Below are positions 39,076 to 48,231 of a stretch of DNA of 64,000 bases, piece after piece (the first letter of the stretch is position 1; each line of letters begins with the position of its first letter). The stretch lies in contig NZ_CP060092.1 in assembly GCF_014217335.1 (NCBI RefSeq), positions 513,501 to 577,500 of the forward strand, given 5' to 3'. Under the pieces are notes generated by a model. The model was not told where the DNA came from. It saw nothing but the letters and a program-made list of their open reading frames with translations, and searched no databases. The DNA is from Teredinibacter purpureus (GTDB taxonomy: Bacteria; Pseudomonadota; Gammaproteobacteria; Pseudomonadales; Cellvibrionaceae). A program made the translations under genes and the position numbers.

Positions 39076-39081
39076 TATAAT
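39076..39081 (+). promoter_or_regulatory. Candidate -10 box upstream of the HAD-phosphatase gene
   Basis: A perfect TATAAT at 39076-39081 in the 296-base region between divergent rppH and the HAD gene, with a poor -35 (TTCAAA, 19 bp upstream). If used, the 5' leader would be about 110 bases. I see nothing else in this intergenic region. Confidence 0.35.
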
Positions 39082-39195
39082 CGCCAGCCTATTGTTTCAC
39101 AAACTAGCAATTCTCAGCAATTAACGCTCCGCCTTTGCTGGCAAGCCCTTGCTGAGTCTCCTCTTTTCCCTAAAGTGTAGTCACGGGAGCCACTT

Positions 39196-39849
39196 TTGAG
39201 TTTAGCAATTTTTGACCTCGACAATACCCTTATTGCTGGGGATAGCGATCACGCGTGGGGCGAATTCCTTATTGATCAAAATATCGTCGATAGCGGGCAA
39301 TTTCAACGCGCTAACGACCAATTCTATGCCGACTATGTCGCAGGTACGCTCGATATCGATGCGTATCTACGTTTTGCGCTTACGCCTTTGGCTCAATTTT
39401 CATTGCCTGAACTCGCACAATTACATCAATCGTTTTTTACCGCCAAAATTGCACCAATTATGCTGCCCAAAGCCGAGGCGCTGATCACAGAACATCGTGC
39501 GAAAGGCGATAGAATACTCATCATTACGGCAACTAATCGATTTGTCACCGAACCCATCGCCAAAGCGCTCGGCATACATGAAATGCTTGCCAGTGAAGGC
39601 GAAATCGTTAACGAACGCTATACCGGCCAGCCCACAGGGACCCCCTGCTTCCAACACGGCAAGGTGACACGATTAACGCAATGGCTGAAAGATAATAACG
39701 AAGATCTTGAAGGCAGCTATTTTTACAGTGATTCAGTAAACGATTTGCCACTGCTAGAACGCGTTCAGTACCCTATAGCAGTAGACCCTGACGAACGCCT
39801 CAAGCAAATTGCCCAGCAACGTAGCTGGCCCATAGTCAGCCTCCGTTAG
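39196..39849 (+). CDS. HAD-IB family phosphatase (SerB-like)
   Basis: A 217-residue haloacid-dehalogenase-type phosphatase. Motif I is AIFDLDNTLIAGDSD (nucleophile Asp), motif II IITATNRF, the motif III Lys is probably in HGKVTRL, and motif IV YFYSDSVNDLPLLERV. It lies divergently from rppH-ptsP, an arrangement also found in pseudomonads where a homologue is annotated as a histidinol-phosphatase-like or phosphoserine-phosphatase-like enzyme. The TTG at 39196 is supported by GGGAG 7-8 bases upstream; no ATG is available near. Substrate not known. Confidence 0.88.
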   Translation: MSLAIFDLDNTLIAGDSDHAWGEFLIDQNIVDSGQFQRANDQFYADYVAGTLDIDAYLRFALTPLAQFSLPELAQLHQSFFTAKIAPIMLPKAEALITEHRAKGDRILIITATNRFVTEPIAKALGIHEMLASEGEIVNERYTGQPTGTPCFQHGKVTRLTQWLKDNNEDLEGSYFYSDSVNDLPLLERVQYPIAVDPDERLKQIAQQRSWPIVSLR

Positions 39850-39902
39850 CATCGCAGGCCAACTCACTCGTCGATAGATACAACTCAAGGATCTCCCATA
39901 AC

Positions 39903-41015
39903 ATGGAACTTCGCCACGCTAGCCTTTTGATTCTAGGTGTTCTCACGCTGTGTTTATGCGGCTGCGAGCCCAAACAGAAAGCGGCCGAAACTCAACCTTC
40001 CGCCAGTGCCATCGACGACCCTCAAATCGCTCACATAGCGGCGACCCAGTCGCTGTGGGCGTCTGGGAGCAAAACGCTCCAAGCGGTTCTCGCGTACAGT
40101 ACAACCCTGAATGAAGAACTCGACCTCTTCATCGCCAACCCCACCGAGGCGAAGCTAATCTCCGCTCGTAATGCGTGGGCAAAAGCAGAGCTCGCCTACC
40201 AACACTTTTACTTTTTTAGCCAGTTCGGCATCACCGAGCCTCAGATTTTCGCAGACCTCGCAAAATCATGCTTTGCCATAGGCGCAAGCCCTATTCAACC
40301 CGGGTACTTAGACTATTTTAGCTCCTACCCATACTCGGGATTAGTGCACGATATTAGCGTCGAACTAACGCCACAAGCCCTGCAAGAACAACACGGTATG
40401 ACCGATATCGAAGATGTTGTTCTGGGTTTATACGCGATCGAATTTATATTATATGGTGAAACGAAAATGCGGCCCGTAAGTGATTTTACCCCCGATCTAG
40501 TACTCACCACCGCTCAAAAAGAAACGGGTTTTAAAGGTATTGAAGAAACACCCAATAATCGACGCCGCGCGTTACTGCAACTGCAGGCCAACCAGCTAAG
40601 CCAAGACCTTAAAACCCTCATAAGCCAATGGCAAGCCACCGATAACGGCTCCATGAAGGCGGGCTGGGAACAACTCCCCTATAGCGCCCGCAAAATGACC
40701 ATTTACAAAACCTTCGAGCGCACACTCACGCAACTACTTCTACGTACCGCTATTGCCACACCGCAAAGCGATCAGGCCTATGACGAGGCTACAGCGCAAG
40801 ATAATGCCCGTCATATCGCCTCGAGCATTCAATCACTGTATGCCGCCTTTCCTTGGATCGCAGAAAAGCAACGGGCAGTAATAAGCACTCACCTACACAA
40901 TGCCGAAGCACTACTGCAAACCCTAAGTGAGCAGCCAACACCCGATAGTCGCCAATGGCAACAAGCCTACCAGGCACTCAAACTCACTATGGATACTCAT
41001 TTGGGCGCAAGTTAA
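39903..41015 (+). CDS. Imelysin-family (M75-like) lipoprotein
   Basis: A 370-residue predicted lipoprotein: signal MELRHASLLILGVLTLCLCGC with a lipobox Cys at 21. The body is helical and has the imelysin layout, including ARNAWAKAELAYQHFYFF near residue 90, the motif region DIEDVVLGLYAIEFILYGE near 170, and KTLISQWQ. The family's GxHxxE motif reads GLYAIE here, with Tyr in place of His. Imelysin-like proteins are typically iron-regulated envelope proteins with roles in iron uptake; whether this one binds metal is uncertain. Confidence 0.82.
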   Translation: MELRHASLLILGVLTLCLCGCEPKQKAAETQPSASAIDDPQIAHIAATQSLWASGSKTLQAVLAYSTTLNEELDLFIANPTEAKLISARNAWAKAELAYQHFYFFSQFGITEPQIFADLAKSCFAIGASPIQPGYLDYFSSYPYSGLVHDISVELTPQALQEQHGMTDIEDVVLGLYAIEFILYGETKMRPVSDFTPDLVLTTAQKETGFKGIEETPNNRRRALLQLQANQLSQDLKTLISQWQATDNGSMKAGWEQLPYSARKMTIYKTFERTLTQLLLRTAIATPQSDQAYDEATAQDNARHIASSIQSLYAAFPWIAEKQRAVISTHLHNAEALLQTLSEQPTPDSRQWQQAYQALKLTMDTHLGAS

Positions 41016-41114
41016 ACTTTTTCGGTGAAGCCTGTGGAGGCAAGCTAGACTAAAAAAGGTACTCATATTGGCCCCTAACCCCGCCTTAAGCCTCACTTGC
41101 CCCACAGGTTTACA

Positions 41115-41990
41115 ATGTCCGCAGAGCTTACTCAGGAACAAATACAAAAAATTCTGCAAGGAATCGCCATCCCTCCTCAGCCTCAGGTAATGGTCGATCT
41201 TCAAATGGAACAAATTAGCCCTAACTGCAGCATTAAAGAAATTGCACGGCTTATAAGCCAAGATGTTGGCCTTTCTGGCAGTATCCTTAAAACCGTGAAC
41301 TCCCCGCTTTATAAGCACTCGAACACCATCACCTCCATTACTCAGGCCGTGAATTTACTCGGCGTTAACAGCGTCGTAAACCTAGTGAACGCTCTCTCAA
41401 TCAAGGGCGCCTTAACCGATAACGATATTATTGCCCTCGGCCGCTTTTGGGATACAGCAATGGACATTGCCGTTACCTCCTCCGTAATTGCCAAACAAAT
41501 TGGTGTCCCCAACCCAGAAGAAGCGTACACATTAGGGCTATTCCACAATTGTGGAATACCCTTGCTCATGTCGCGGTTTTCACATTATTCAGAAGTGCTT
41601 GCTCAGGCATACTCATCCAAAAATCGCGGCGTTACAGAAATAGAAAATGACCTTATTAACACTAACCATGCCGTGGTTGGCTACTACGTTGGTAAATCGT
41701 GGAACCTGCCTCGCCATCTTTGCGAAGCGATTCATGAGCATCACCAAATCACCAAAATATTTTCCGACGAACGTGCCAATAGCCGTAAAAAAACACTGCT
41801 CGCCATACTAAAAATGGCCGAACACATTTGCGGCAACTACCGGCTACTCGGCCAACAAGACGAAGATTTTGAATGGAACAGAGTCTGCGAAACCATATTG
41901 ATCTATACCGGTATTAGTGAATACGAATACAACAATTTAGAAGCACATGTATCAGAACTTGGCTTAGGGGGCAGCGACTACTATAGCTAA
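41115..41990 (+). CDS. HDOD-domain signalling protein
   Basis: A 291-residue HDOD protein. The domain spans residues about 15-210: IPPQPQVMVDLQMEQI, IARLISQDVGLSGSILKTVNSPLYKHSNTITSITQAVNLLGVNSVVNLV, then TLGLFHNCGIPLLMSRF and HAVVGYYVGKSWNLPRHLCEAIHEHHQ. HDOD domains resemble HD phosphohydrolases but usually lack catalysis and take part in chemotaxis, c-di-GMP or stress signalling. I start at ATG 41115, with AGG before it; TTG 41097 is an alternative. A chemoreceptor gene follows on the same strand, compatible with a signalling role. Confidence 0.9.
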   Translation: MSAELTQEQIQKILQGIAIPPQPQVMVDLQMEQISPNCSIKEIARLISQDVGLSGSILKTVNSPLYKHSNTITSITQAVNLLGVNSVVNLVNALSIKGALTDNDIIALGRFWDTAMDIAVTSSVIAKQIGVPNPEEAYTLGLFHNCGIPLLMSRFSHYSEVLAQAYSSKNRGVTEIENDLINTNHAVVGYYVGKSWNLPRHLCEAIHEHHQITKIFSDERANSRKKTLLAILKMAEHICGNYRLLGQQDEDFEWNRVCETILIYTGISEYEYNNLEAHVSELGLGGSDYYS

Positions 41991-42179
41991 GGATTTCGGT
42001 CGTCAAGCCGATACCCCCATACGGCAAGAAAGTACGCGACGTAAACCGACCACTAGACATAACGCTGGCATCAAAAGCCACCCAAGATTGCTTTTACTCA
42101 TTGATACCCTAGACTCAAATAAAACGGCCTCTATCAATGTTTGCAGCAATCACGCCCAATTAACTCGAGGGATTTTCGC

Positions 42180-43799
42180 TTGGATCTTCTGCGCAACCTT
42201 TCAATTAGAACCAAAATCCTTTTAATCCCCATTGTGGGCGCTCTCGGGTTTTTCACTTACTTATTTGCCAGTATTTACCTGGTCAGTGGCTCACTGGATA
42301 TTTTACGAAGCGCCTACGACAAACAGCTCCCGCTATTACAAATGGCGGAGGCAAACCGAGCACGGGTTAAAAATCTTCAAGAAACACTCGCATTTGCCGT
42401 TTCTTCAGCCGAAATGGATGTACTCGAAAACGCCGAGACCATGGCCGAAGAATTACGCTCGGATATTGAAGAATCAAAAAACATTGATATCTCCTTAGCC
42501 CCAGATTTAGTGGAAATAGGCCTACTATTTGACGACTACTACAACATCGCCTACAACATCTCACTGGGCATGATCGATGGCTCCATCGACTTCTCTACGG
42601 TTGCAGGTAAAAGCGCCAAAATGACCGATGCGCTGGAACGCCTCAAAGAGCGTCTCGACGCCTTCCACAAAGAACGTTCACACACCTTCGACCAAGCGTT
42701 TGTCACGGCACAAGAACAAGCCAGCAAAATGTACTCCATTGGTATGATTCTCGGCATAGGTACCAGCCTATTGCTCATTATTGTAGGGGTGATTATTAGC
42801 AATATGATTAAAGGCAGTATCGATAGAGTGATTGTTCGCCTTAAAGATATCGCAGAAGACAACGGCGATTTAACCGTTCGCCTTGCCACTCGCCACAACG
42901 ATGAAATTGGCGAAATGGTAAAATGGTTTAATACCTTCATGGATAAACTACAAACGGTCATGCACAAAATCGTTGAAACGGCACCGCCATTAGCGAACTT
43001 GGCCACCGATGTGAATAAGCTTTCTGGCAACATTACCGAAACGCTCGCACAACAAAACCACAGCGTTGAAGAAAGTAAAAACAATATTGAGCTCATGAGC
43101 CATAGCGTTGGCAGCATCGCACAAAACGCCGCCGAAGCGGCAAACGCCGCACGCATTGCCGACGAAGAAGCTACGAAAGGGCAAACTATTGTAGCCAACA
43201 CCGTTAGCGGTATTCAAAAATTATCCAAGAGTATTGGCGAAGCCTCCAATGTAATTACCAAATTAAAAGAAGATACAACCAGTGTAAATGTGGTGTTAGA
43301 CGTTATTAAAGGCATCGCAGAACAAACCAACTTACTCGCACTCAATGCCGCCATTGAGGCCGCACGCGCCGGTGAGCAAGGCAGAGGTTTTGCCGTGGTG
43401 GCCGATGAAGTTCGCGGGTTAGCGTCACGCACACAAGAATCAACAGCCGAAATTAATACCATCCTTGCACAGCTTCAAACCGCCTCCCAAGCAGCGGTTG
43501 GCACAATGGAAGAAAGTACCTCCGCAGTAGAACGTTCAGTATCTGAGGCCAACCTGGCGGGCCATAGCCTGCAAACCATCACCGATACCGTCAACACTAT
43601 TAACGCCATGAACGAACAAATCGCCAGTGCAACCGACGAACAACAAAGCATCTCGAATGAGCTTGTCGATGAAGCTGAACGTATCAGAGAGCAAACCGCC
43701 ACTACCGCCGACTCAGCCGTGCGCTTAAATGGCGTAAGCGACGAGCTAAATTCTTTGGCATCGAACCTCGAACAGATCACCCGACAGTTCAAAGTCTAG
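42180..43799 (+). CDS. Methyl-accepting chemotaxis protein
   Basis: A 539-residue transmembrane chemoreceptor. Membrane helix 1 is [22 protein letters not shown] near residue 15; a helical periplasmic sensor of about 150 residues follows; helix 2 is [21 protein letters not shown] near residue 200; then a HAMP domain and the signalling hairpin with the invariant [35 protein letters not shown] tip (residues about 395-430). No C-terminal CheR/CheB-binding pentapeptide. I favour TTG 42180 as start because GAGGG lies 8 bases upstream; TTG 42141 is possible. Ligand unknown. Confidence 0.92.
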   Translation: MDLLRNLSIRTKILLIPIVGALGFFTYLFASIYLVSGSLDILRSAYDKQLPLLQMAEANRARVKNLQETLAFAVSSAEMDVLENAETMAEELRSDIEESKNIDISLAPDLVEIGLLFDDYYNIAYNISLGMIDGSIDFSTVAGKSAKMTDALERLKERLDAFHKERSHTFDQAFVTAQEQASKMYSIGMILGIGTSLLLIIVGVIISNMIKGSIDRVIVRLKDIAEDNGDLTVRLATRHNDEIGEMVKWFNTFMDKLQTVMHKIVETAPPLANLATDVNKLSGNITETLAQQNHSVEESKNNIELMSHSVGSIAQNAAEAANAARIADEEATKGQTIVANTVSGIQKLSKSIGEASNVITKLKEDTTSVNVVLDVIKGIAEQTNLLALNAAIEAARAGEQGRGFAVVADEVRGLASRTQESTAEINTILAQLQTASQAAVGTMEESTSAVERSVSEANLAGHSLQTITDTVNTINAMNEQIASATDEQQSISNELVDEAERIREQTATTADSAVRLNGVSDELNSLASNLEQITRQFKV

Positions 43800-43966
43800 A
43801 AGCACTAATCACTCCCCGTCCATACGCCACATAGTATTCGTACAACACGAATGCTATGTATTTTCTCGTTAACGAGTCTCGTCATTCGCGCAGACGATAA
43901 AAAACACCACAAGGCAGTGCCAGTGCGAAAAATAAGAATAAGAGTAGGGTGAATAGCCAGTTACGT

Positions 43967-44092
43967 GGAACTGGAACTGGAACTGGAACTGGAACTGGAA
44001 CTGGAACTGGAACTGGAACTGGAACTGGAACTGGAACTGGAACTGGAACTGGAACTGGAACTGGAACTGGAACTGGAACTGGAACTGGAACT
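43967..44092. repeat. Perfect hexanucleotide tandem array, (GGAACT)21
   Basis: Twenty-one uninterrupted copies of GGAACT fill 126 bases between the convergent chemoreceptor gene (plus) and a PstS-like gene (minus), 40 bases beyond the stop of the latter. Perfect identity implies recent or ongoing slippage expansion. On the minus strand one frame reads AGT-TCC, poly-serine; on the plus strand one frame reads Gly-Thr. Neither frame belongs to a convincing gene. The array is a likely variable-number marker; copy number depends on accurate assembly. Confidence 0.97.
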
Positions 44093-44131
44093 ATAAGGCT
44101 AGCACTGTGCCAACCTTATACAAACGTTTTT

Positions 44132-44548
44132 TTAAAAAGTTGCTACAACGCGAACGTTATCGGCCACCGATCCAGCGTCCACGAAACCAATCATATTGGG
44201 ATTTGTTGCTACAAGCTGAAGAATTTCACCGTCAGATTCAAACTCCTTCGGAGGCGTTCCTTTTCCGGTAAAAACCAACTTCGACCAATACGACTTTAGT
44301 TGGCTTGCCGATTTATCCAAAACTTTGCTATTAAATTCCGACGTAACTTCGGCCCCTTCCGCACGACCGAGTGGCAATACCGCCCCGCCGCTAGGAAACG
44401 TTTTTACTTTACCTAGAAATATTTTCGTCACGTCTTTATCAGCAAAAGCATCAGCGTTGCTCGGATGAACAATAACGGCAACCTCTGCCAACGTTGAATG
44501 GCTTACCATTAAAAACAACACTGAGGATAAAACTATCGATCTTTTCAT
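44132..44548 (-). CDS. Small PstS-like periplasmic substrate-binding protein
   Basis: A 138-residue secreted protein: Sec signal ([17 protein letters not shown]), then [38 protein letters not shown] and [32 protein letters not shown], and [13 protein letters not shown]. These features match the short single-lobe relatives of the phosphate-binding protein PstS that occur alone in many gammaproteobacteria. No ABC transporter genes adjoin. Too short to be a full clamshell binding protein; its role, possibly in phosphate sensing or attachment, is not known. Confidence 0.85.
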   Translation of the reverse strand: MKRSIVLSSVLFLMVSHSTLAEVAVIVHPSNADAFADKDVTKIFLGKVKTFPSGGAVLPLGRAEGAEVTSEFNSKVLDKSASQLKSYWSKLVFTGKGTPPKEFESDGEILQLVATNPNMIGFVDAGSVADNVRVVATF

Positions 44549-44642
44549 TCATATTCTCCTAAAACATTTACAACCGCCAAGGGAGTTGCACAACAGTGCT
44601 AAACCCGCCATTAAAAATGGCAGCCGAGGCATAAGCTGTTTT

Positions 44643-44780
44643 TTACGCTATGGGTTTGGTTGTGGTTTCGGAGGCGTTACCTTTCGCAACAACAGAAACA
44701 ACGGGCTGCAAGTAACGAACGGCTATGAATCCTTCATCGGCTGTTGGTTTATCTTCGAAGCTTAAAAGAAAGTGTAGTAC
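44643..44780 (-). pseudogene. Start-less open frame, possible gene remnant
   Basis: A 45-codon open frame between TGA and TAA reads ...LSFEDKPTADEGFIAVRYLQ... and ends KGNASETTTKPIA. Its composition looks protein-like, but no ATG, GTG or TTG start is in the frame, so if it was coding it is now a 3' remnant. I do not recognise a family. Chance cannot be excluded for a frame of this length. Confidence 0.25.
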
Positions 44781-44929
44781 TCAATACTCTATTCTTACAC
44801 CTACTTACACGAAAAAAGCTGTTTTTATTGGCTAAACAGTATCGTTCAAACAAGCAATATCAGTACAACACCACGGCCCACTACAAAGGGGCTTATTATC
44901 GATAGCCATAGCATTGCTACAAAAAATCA

Positions 44930-45040
44930 TTAAGCACTTAGATAAGCGCCGTTTGCCGGGCAAACAACAACCGTCAACTCGGCTAAAATAATCGTGATAA
45001 AGTGCTCCAGCACCATAGTAACAACATGCAATAAGTCCAT
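44930..45040 (-). CDS. Possible 36-residue hydrophobic peptide
   Basis: The ATG at 45040 has AAAAGGA 8 bases upstream, an excellent ribosome site, in a region otherwise lacking genes. The peptide, starting MDLLHVVTMVLEHFITII and ending PANGAYLSA, has a central hydrophobic helix of about 20 residues (VVTMVLEHFITIILAELTVV) broken by two Glu. Size and shape recall small inner-membrane proteins or type I toxin peptides. A competing 71-residue frame with a TTG start at 45047 covers the same DNA but has the ribosome site only 3 bases from its start. No homology known to me. Confidence 0.4.
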   Translation of the reverse strand: MDLLHVVTMVLEHFITIILAELTVVVCPANGAYLSA

Positions 45041-45195
45041 TGATCAATTCCTTTTAAACACGGCACTACATTTAACAACATAGTTATCGACCAACAATTA
45101 AAAGGCTAAGCCTACATCCATCACTCAAACAACTATTCAAGCATTAAATTTAGGGTAGATAACGCTCTGCTTTTCCGCCAATTATTTTTCGTGAA

Positions 45196-45254
45196 TTGTC
45201 GTTATATACAGCACTAAAACGACAAAGCCCCGTAACTATTCATTACAGGGCTTT
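45196..45254. terminator. Stacked hairpins, probable terminator
   Basis: AAAGCCCCGTAA (45224-45235 area) pairs with TTACAGGGCTTT (45243-45254) with one mismatch. Immediately before it TTGTCGTT (45196-45203) pairs with AACGACAA (45218-45225), sharing two bases with the first stem so the two compete. On the minus strand the first stem is followed by TTTGTCGTTTT. It probably ends the VOC-protein transcript. Confidence 0.55.
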
Positions 45255-45371
45255 GCTAGAAAGAGCATAATACTGATTGAAAAATAGAGTAAAAGGCTAT
45301 CGACTATCACGCGCTCCGTAGAATGGCATTTAATGCCGATAACCTACTCAAGCGGCTCATACTGAAAACCC

Positions 45372-45740
45372 TTATACAAGACAGTAAAAATTGAGTTTAT
45401 TACCATCTAAATCTCTACAATAACCGCAAAAATAGCTCCCATCTCTAAGACCAGGCTTACCTTCATCCGAGCCGCCTAACGCTAAAACTTTTGCGTGCAT
45501 AGACGTTACCGTTTTTTCATTCCCAACGTTAAAAGCGATCATTGTGCCATTACCATAGGTGGCCTCCTGCTTGTTAAACGGTGTGACAACGGCAAAAAGC
45601 TGCCCTCCTTCTGGCATACTCCAACCAACAAAACGATCATATTCGTGCACTTTCTTACACCCAACGAGCCCGAATACTTCATCGTAAAATTCAACGGCTT
45701 TCGTAATGTTGTTTGTTCCAAGCGTAACGTAACCTATCAC
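45372..45740 (-). CDS. Glyoxalase/VOC superfamily protein
   Basis: A 122-residue vicinal-oxygen-chelate protein: MIGYVTLGTNNITKAVEFYDEVFGLVG at the start, then FAVVTPFNKQEATYGNGTMIAFN, and CRDLDGNKLNFYCLV at the end, the typical paired beta-alpha-beta-beta-beta layout. Expected function: metal-dependent lyase/dioxygenase or small-molecule binding protein; substrate unknown. The start is GTG at 45740, with AAGGA 8 bases upstream; the nearby ATG is out of frame. Confidence 0.87.
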   Translation of the reverse strand: MIGYVTLGTNNITKAVEFYDEVFGLVGCKKVHEYDRFVGWSMPEGGQLFAVVTPFNKQEATYGNGTMIAFNVGNEKTVTSMHAKVLALGGSDEGKPGLRDGSYFCGYCRDLDGNKLNFYCLV

Positions 45741-45810
45741 ATTTAATTCCTTTTAATGGCTGCATTCTTGTATATAAAACATGAAAAACATAACGCGACG
45801 CTAATAATGC

Positions 45811-46902
45811 CTAACAAACACTGCATCCATTTCGCACAAAGCAGGGTTTAACCAAGGTTACCGGTAGTTCACGTTTACGAACCTGCACTACCGCATTTTC
45901 ACCAAACGTCACAGGTACTCGCGCAAGTGCTATCGAATGCCCTAATGTGGGTGAAAACGTACCACTGGTAATCACGCCCGCCTGCGCCACCCCGTCGGCC
46001 ACAACCCGCTGACCTTCGCGTAAAACCCCTTTTTCTGTCATCAGCAAACCAACTAATTTAAAGCCCATACCTGCTGCCTTTTCGGCTTCAAGCTTGTCAC
46101 GACCAATAAAATCTCGCTCTTGAGGCTGCCACGCGACAGTCCACCCCATATTGGCCACCAATGGTGATGTTGTCTCATCCATCTCGTGGCCATATAAATT
46201 CATTCCCGCCTCCAAGCGCAGGGTATCGCGTGCACCCAAGCCACACGCCCGAACACCCACATCGGCAAGTGCTCGCCAAAACCCAACCGCTTCAGCATTA
46301 GGCAAAAGAATTTCGTAGCCATCTTCACCGGTATAGCCTGTGCGCGCAACAAACCAATCTTGACGGCCCATTTCGGTTAGAAAAGCCCCCTCAAAAAGCC
46401 CCAAGCCCTCTAGTGGGCTTTCATCCACCAACAGGTGTACTTTGGCTCTCGCTTCAGGCCCTTGCACCGCAATCATAGCCAGCTGATCACGTTCCATAAT
46501 ACTGACATCGTAAGTACTTGCCTGCTGCGTAATCCACGCGAGATCTTTTTCACGCGTTGCGCAATTCACCACCAAACGGTAACCAAAGGCCATGCGGTAC
46601 ACAATAAGGTCGTCTATCACACCACCGTCTTTATTTAGCATTCCGGTATAAAGCGCCTTGCCGTCATGCTTAAGTTTTGCAACATCGTTTGCCAAAATAT
46701 ACTGTAAAAACGGTGTTACCTGCCCACCCTCTATATCGACAACCGTCATATGCGATACATCAAACATACCAGCGAGTTCTCGTACCGCGTTATGCTCCTC
46801 TATTTGTGAGCCATAATTTACGGGCATATTCCACCCGCCAAAATCGACCAGCTTACCGCCCATTTCGCGGTGAACATTTACCAATGGTGTTTCTTTTAAC
46901 AT
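45811..46902 (-). CDS. gcvT: Aminomethyltransferase, glycine cleavage T protein
   Basis: Transfers the methylene group from lipoyl-bound aminomethyl of H protein to tetrahydrofolate, releasing ammonia. From the ATG at 46902 it has 363 residues, as in E. coli (364). Landmarks: [20 protein letters not shown], the [14 protein letters not shown] segment, [36 protein letters not shown] and C-terminal [13 protein letters not shown] 19-codon N-terminal extension to 46959 is unlikely. gcvH is on the same strand upstream but separated by a porin-like remnant; gcvP is not in the window. Confidence 0.97.
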   Translation of the reverse strand: MLKETPLVNVHREMGGKLVDFGGWNMPVNYGSQIEEHNAVRELAGMFDVSHMTVVDIEGGQVTPFLQYILANDVAKLKHDGKALYTGMLNKDGGVIDDLIVYRMAFGYRLVVNCATREKDLAWITQQASTYDVSIMERDQLAMIAVQGPEARAKVHLLVDESPLEGLGLFEGAFLTEMGRQDWFVARTGYTGEDGYEILLPNAEAVGFWRALADVGVRACGLGARDTLRLEAGMNLYGHEMDETTSPLVANMGWTVAWQPQERDFIGRDKLEAEKAAGMGFKLVGLLMTEKGVLREGQRVVADGVAQAGVITSGTFSPTLGHSIALARVPVTFGENAVVQVRKRELPVTLVKPCFVRNGCSVC

Positions 46903-46990
46903 AGCTATCTCTCTGGCGATTAAATTATGCCACGCATTGTACAGCCTCTTTATCCACAAGTCTGAACCAGAAACCTACATTCGGGCGTAA

Positions 46991-47341
46991 AAAAACGCCT
47001 TTACCCTACATGAAGATACCGGCTACTACCTGAGTATTGGTACACGCATTAACAACTTTACGCCACACGTAACCTATGGCGTAAAAGAAGTGATACCTAC
47101 AGAGCCCACGTTTTTAGAGGCCGTGCCCAGTGGGCTAAGCCCCCAAATAGATGGCTTAGCGGGGCTCACGCAAGCTGTCTTTAGTTCCACCGCAAGAGAA
47201 AACACCTATTACGTAATCGGCTTACGATGGGATTTTCACCCCTCCGCCGCATTCAATATTGAGTATAAATCGCAGAAAGATTCCATCCCAATCGACGAAA
47301 CGAATAACCTTCTTCGTTTCTCAGTATCAACCGTTTTTTAA
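46991..47341 (+). pseudogene. 3' remnant of a porin-like outer-membrane protein gene
   Basis: In one frame the DNA reads NAFTLHEDTGYYLSIGTRIN, ...FTPHVTYGVKEVIPTEPT, then YYVIGLRWDFHPSAAFNIEY and ends LLRFSVSTVF, a typical beta-barrel end with alternating residues and terminal Phe. The frame is stopped by TAA at 46988-46990 and no start or signal peptide exists upstream, where gcvT begins on the other strand. The ATG-like start used for a shorter 83-residue frame is internal. I interpret this as the C-terminal third of a decayed porin gene left between gcvT and gcvH. Confidence 0.65.
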
Positions 47342-47453
47342 TTTATAGGCTTTCGTACAGTGCTCAAAAAACGATTAAATAGCCTTAAGCTCTGCTGGCA
47401 CCTTTCGGCACTTAGGAACCACGGCTTTCCGTAAGCAACGTTTACGCAGGCAC

Positions 47454-47484
47454 AAAAAAGCCCAGACAATCGCTGGGCTTTTTT
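47454..47484 (-). terminator. Rho-independent terminator of gcvH
   Basis: AAAAAAGCCCAG (47454-47465), loop ACAATCG, CTGGGCTTTTTT (47473-47484): a perfect 12-bp inverted repeat with T-runs on both strands, 17 bases beyond the gcvH stop. Confidence 0.92.
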
Positions 47485-47500
47485 CATTCAGGCGGCTTAA

Positions 47501-47893
47501 TTATGCATCGGCTTCGATAGTCTCCTTGTAACCATCGGCGGTCAATGCGCCATCAAGCTCACCTAAATCGCTGGGTTTCACCTTAAAGAACCAACCATCG
47601 TCAAAAGGCGATTCATTAACCGTTTCAGGAGCTTCTTCCAGCAAAGGATTGACCGCAACCACTTCACCACTAACAGGTGAATAAATATCGGAAGCGGCTT
47701 TAACCGACTCAACCACACCAGCTTCTTCACCGCCGTTCACTGTCGAGCCCATTTCGGGAGCTTCTACATATACAACATCACCTAACTCCGCTTGCGCGTG
47801 ATCAGTAATACCAATAGTAACGGTGCCATCTTCTTCCACCCGAGCCCACTCGTGGCTGGGCAGGTACTTCAATTCGGATCGAATTTCGCTCAT
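47501..47893 (-). CDS. gcvH: Glycine cleavage system H protein
   Basis: Lipoyl carrier protein of the glycine cleavage complex. The 130 residues have [37 protein letters not shown] and the lipoylation site in [20 protein letters not shown] (Lys about 65). A strong terminator follows, so gcvH and gcvT are now probably separate transcripts. I searched its upstream region by eye for a glycine riboswitch and saw none. Confidence 0.97.
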   Translation of the reverse strand: MSEIRSELKYLPSHEWARVEEDGTVTIGITDHAQAELGDVVYVEAPEMGSTVNGGEEAGVVESVKAASDIYSPVSGEVVAVNPLLEEAPETVNESPFDDGWFFKVKPSDLGELDGALTADGYKETIEADA

Positions 47894-48231
47894 GCTGGTT
47901 TCCTTTAAAGGTTCAAACGTTCAATAGGCGCTATTTTAGGGCTAGACAGACCACTTTGTATAGCTGTCGGCAACAACTGTTGTAGCGCATAGCCGCAATA
48001 CCTAGCGGTTTAACACCAAAACGCCATCACCCGTTGATGAGATGCCCCGCTCACAGTAATGTTGCAGCCCCTACTATCAGCCCCCTATATCACCTACTAA
48101 GTAACAACGCGCAAGCCTCTGCCCCATAGAGCAGCCACTAGCCTAGCGTTGCCCACACTCATTCGTACAACCGAAACGCCGTCGAATAAAATTGGTAAAT
48201 ATGGTACAACGCAGCTCCCTTAATACGCACG
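47894..48231. other. Divergent promoter region between gcvH and mutY
   Basis: About 340 bases without a gene; holds promoters for gcvH (minus) and mutY (plus). I see no riboswitch core, terminator or repeat. Confidence 0.45.

Noticed and set aside
43949..44299. 116-codon frame encoding a Gly-Thr repeat
   Set aside because: It is the GGAACT array read in frame, then runs antisense to the PstS-like gene; the GTG start has no properly spaced ribosome site.
44832..45047. 71-codon Cys-rich frame on the minus strand
   Set aside because: Its TTG start lies only 3 bases from the ribosome site, while an overlapping 36-codon frame has an ATG at the ideal distance; composition is also unusual.
47894..48231. 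Glycine riboswitch upstream of gcvH
   Set aside because: No tandem aptamer-like conserved segments could be found on the minus strand.
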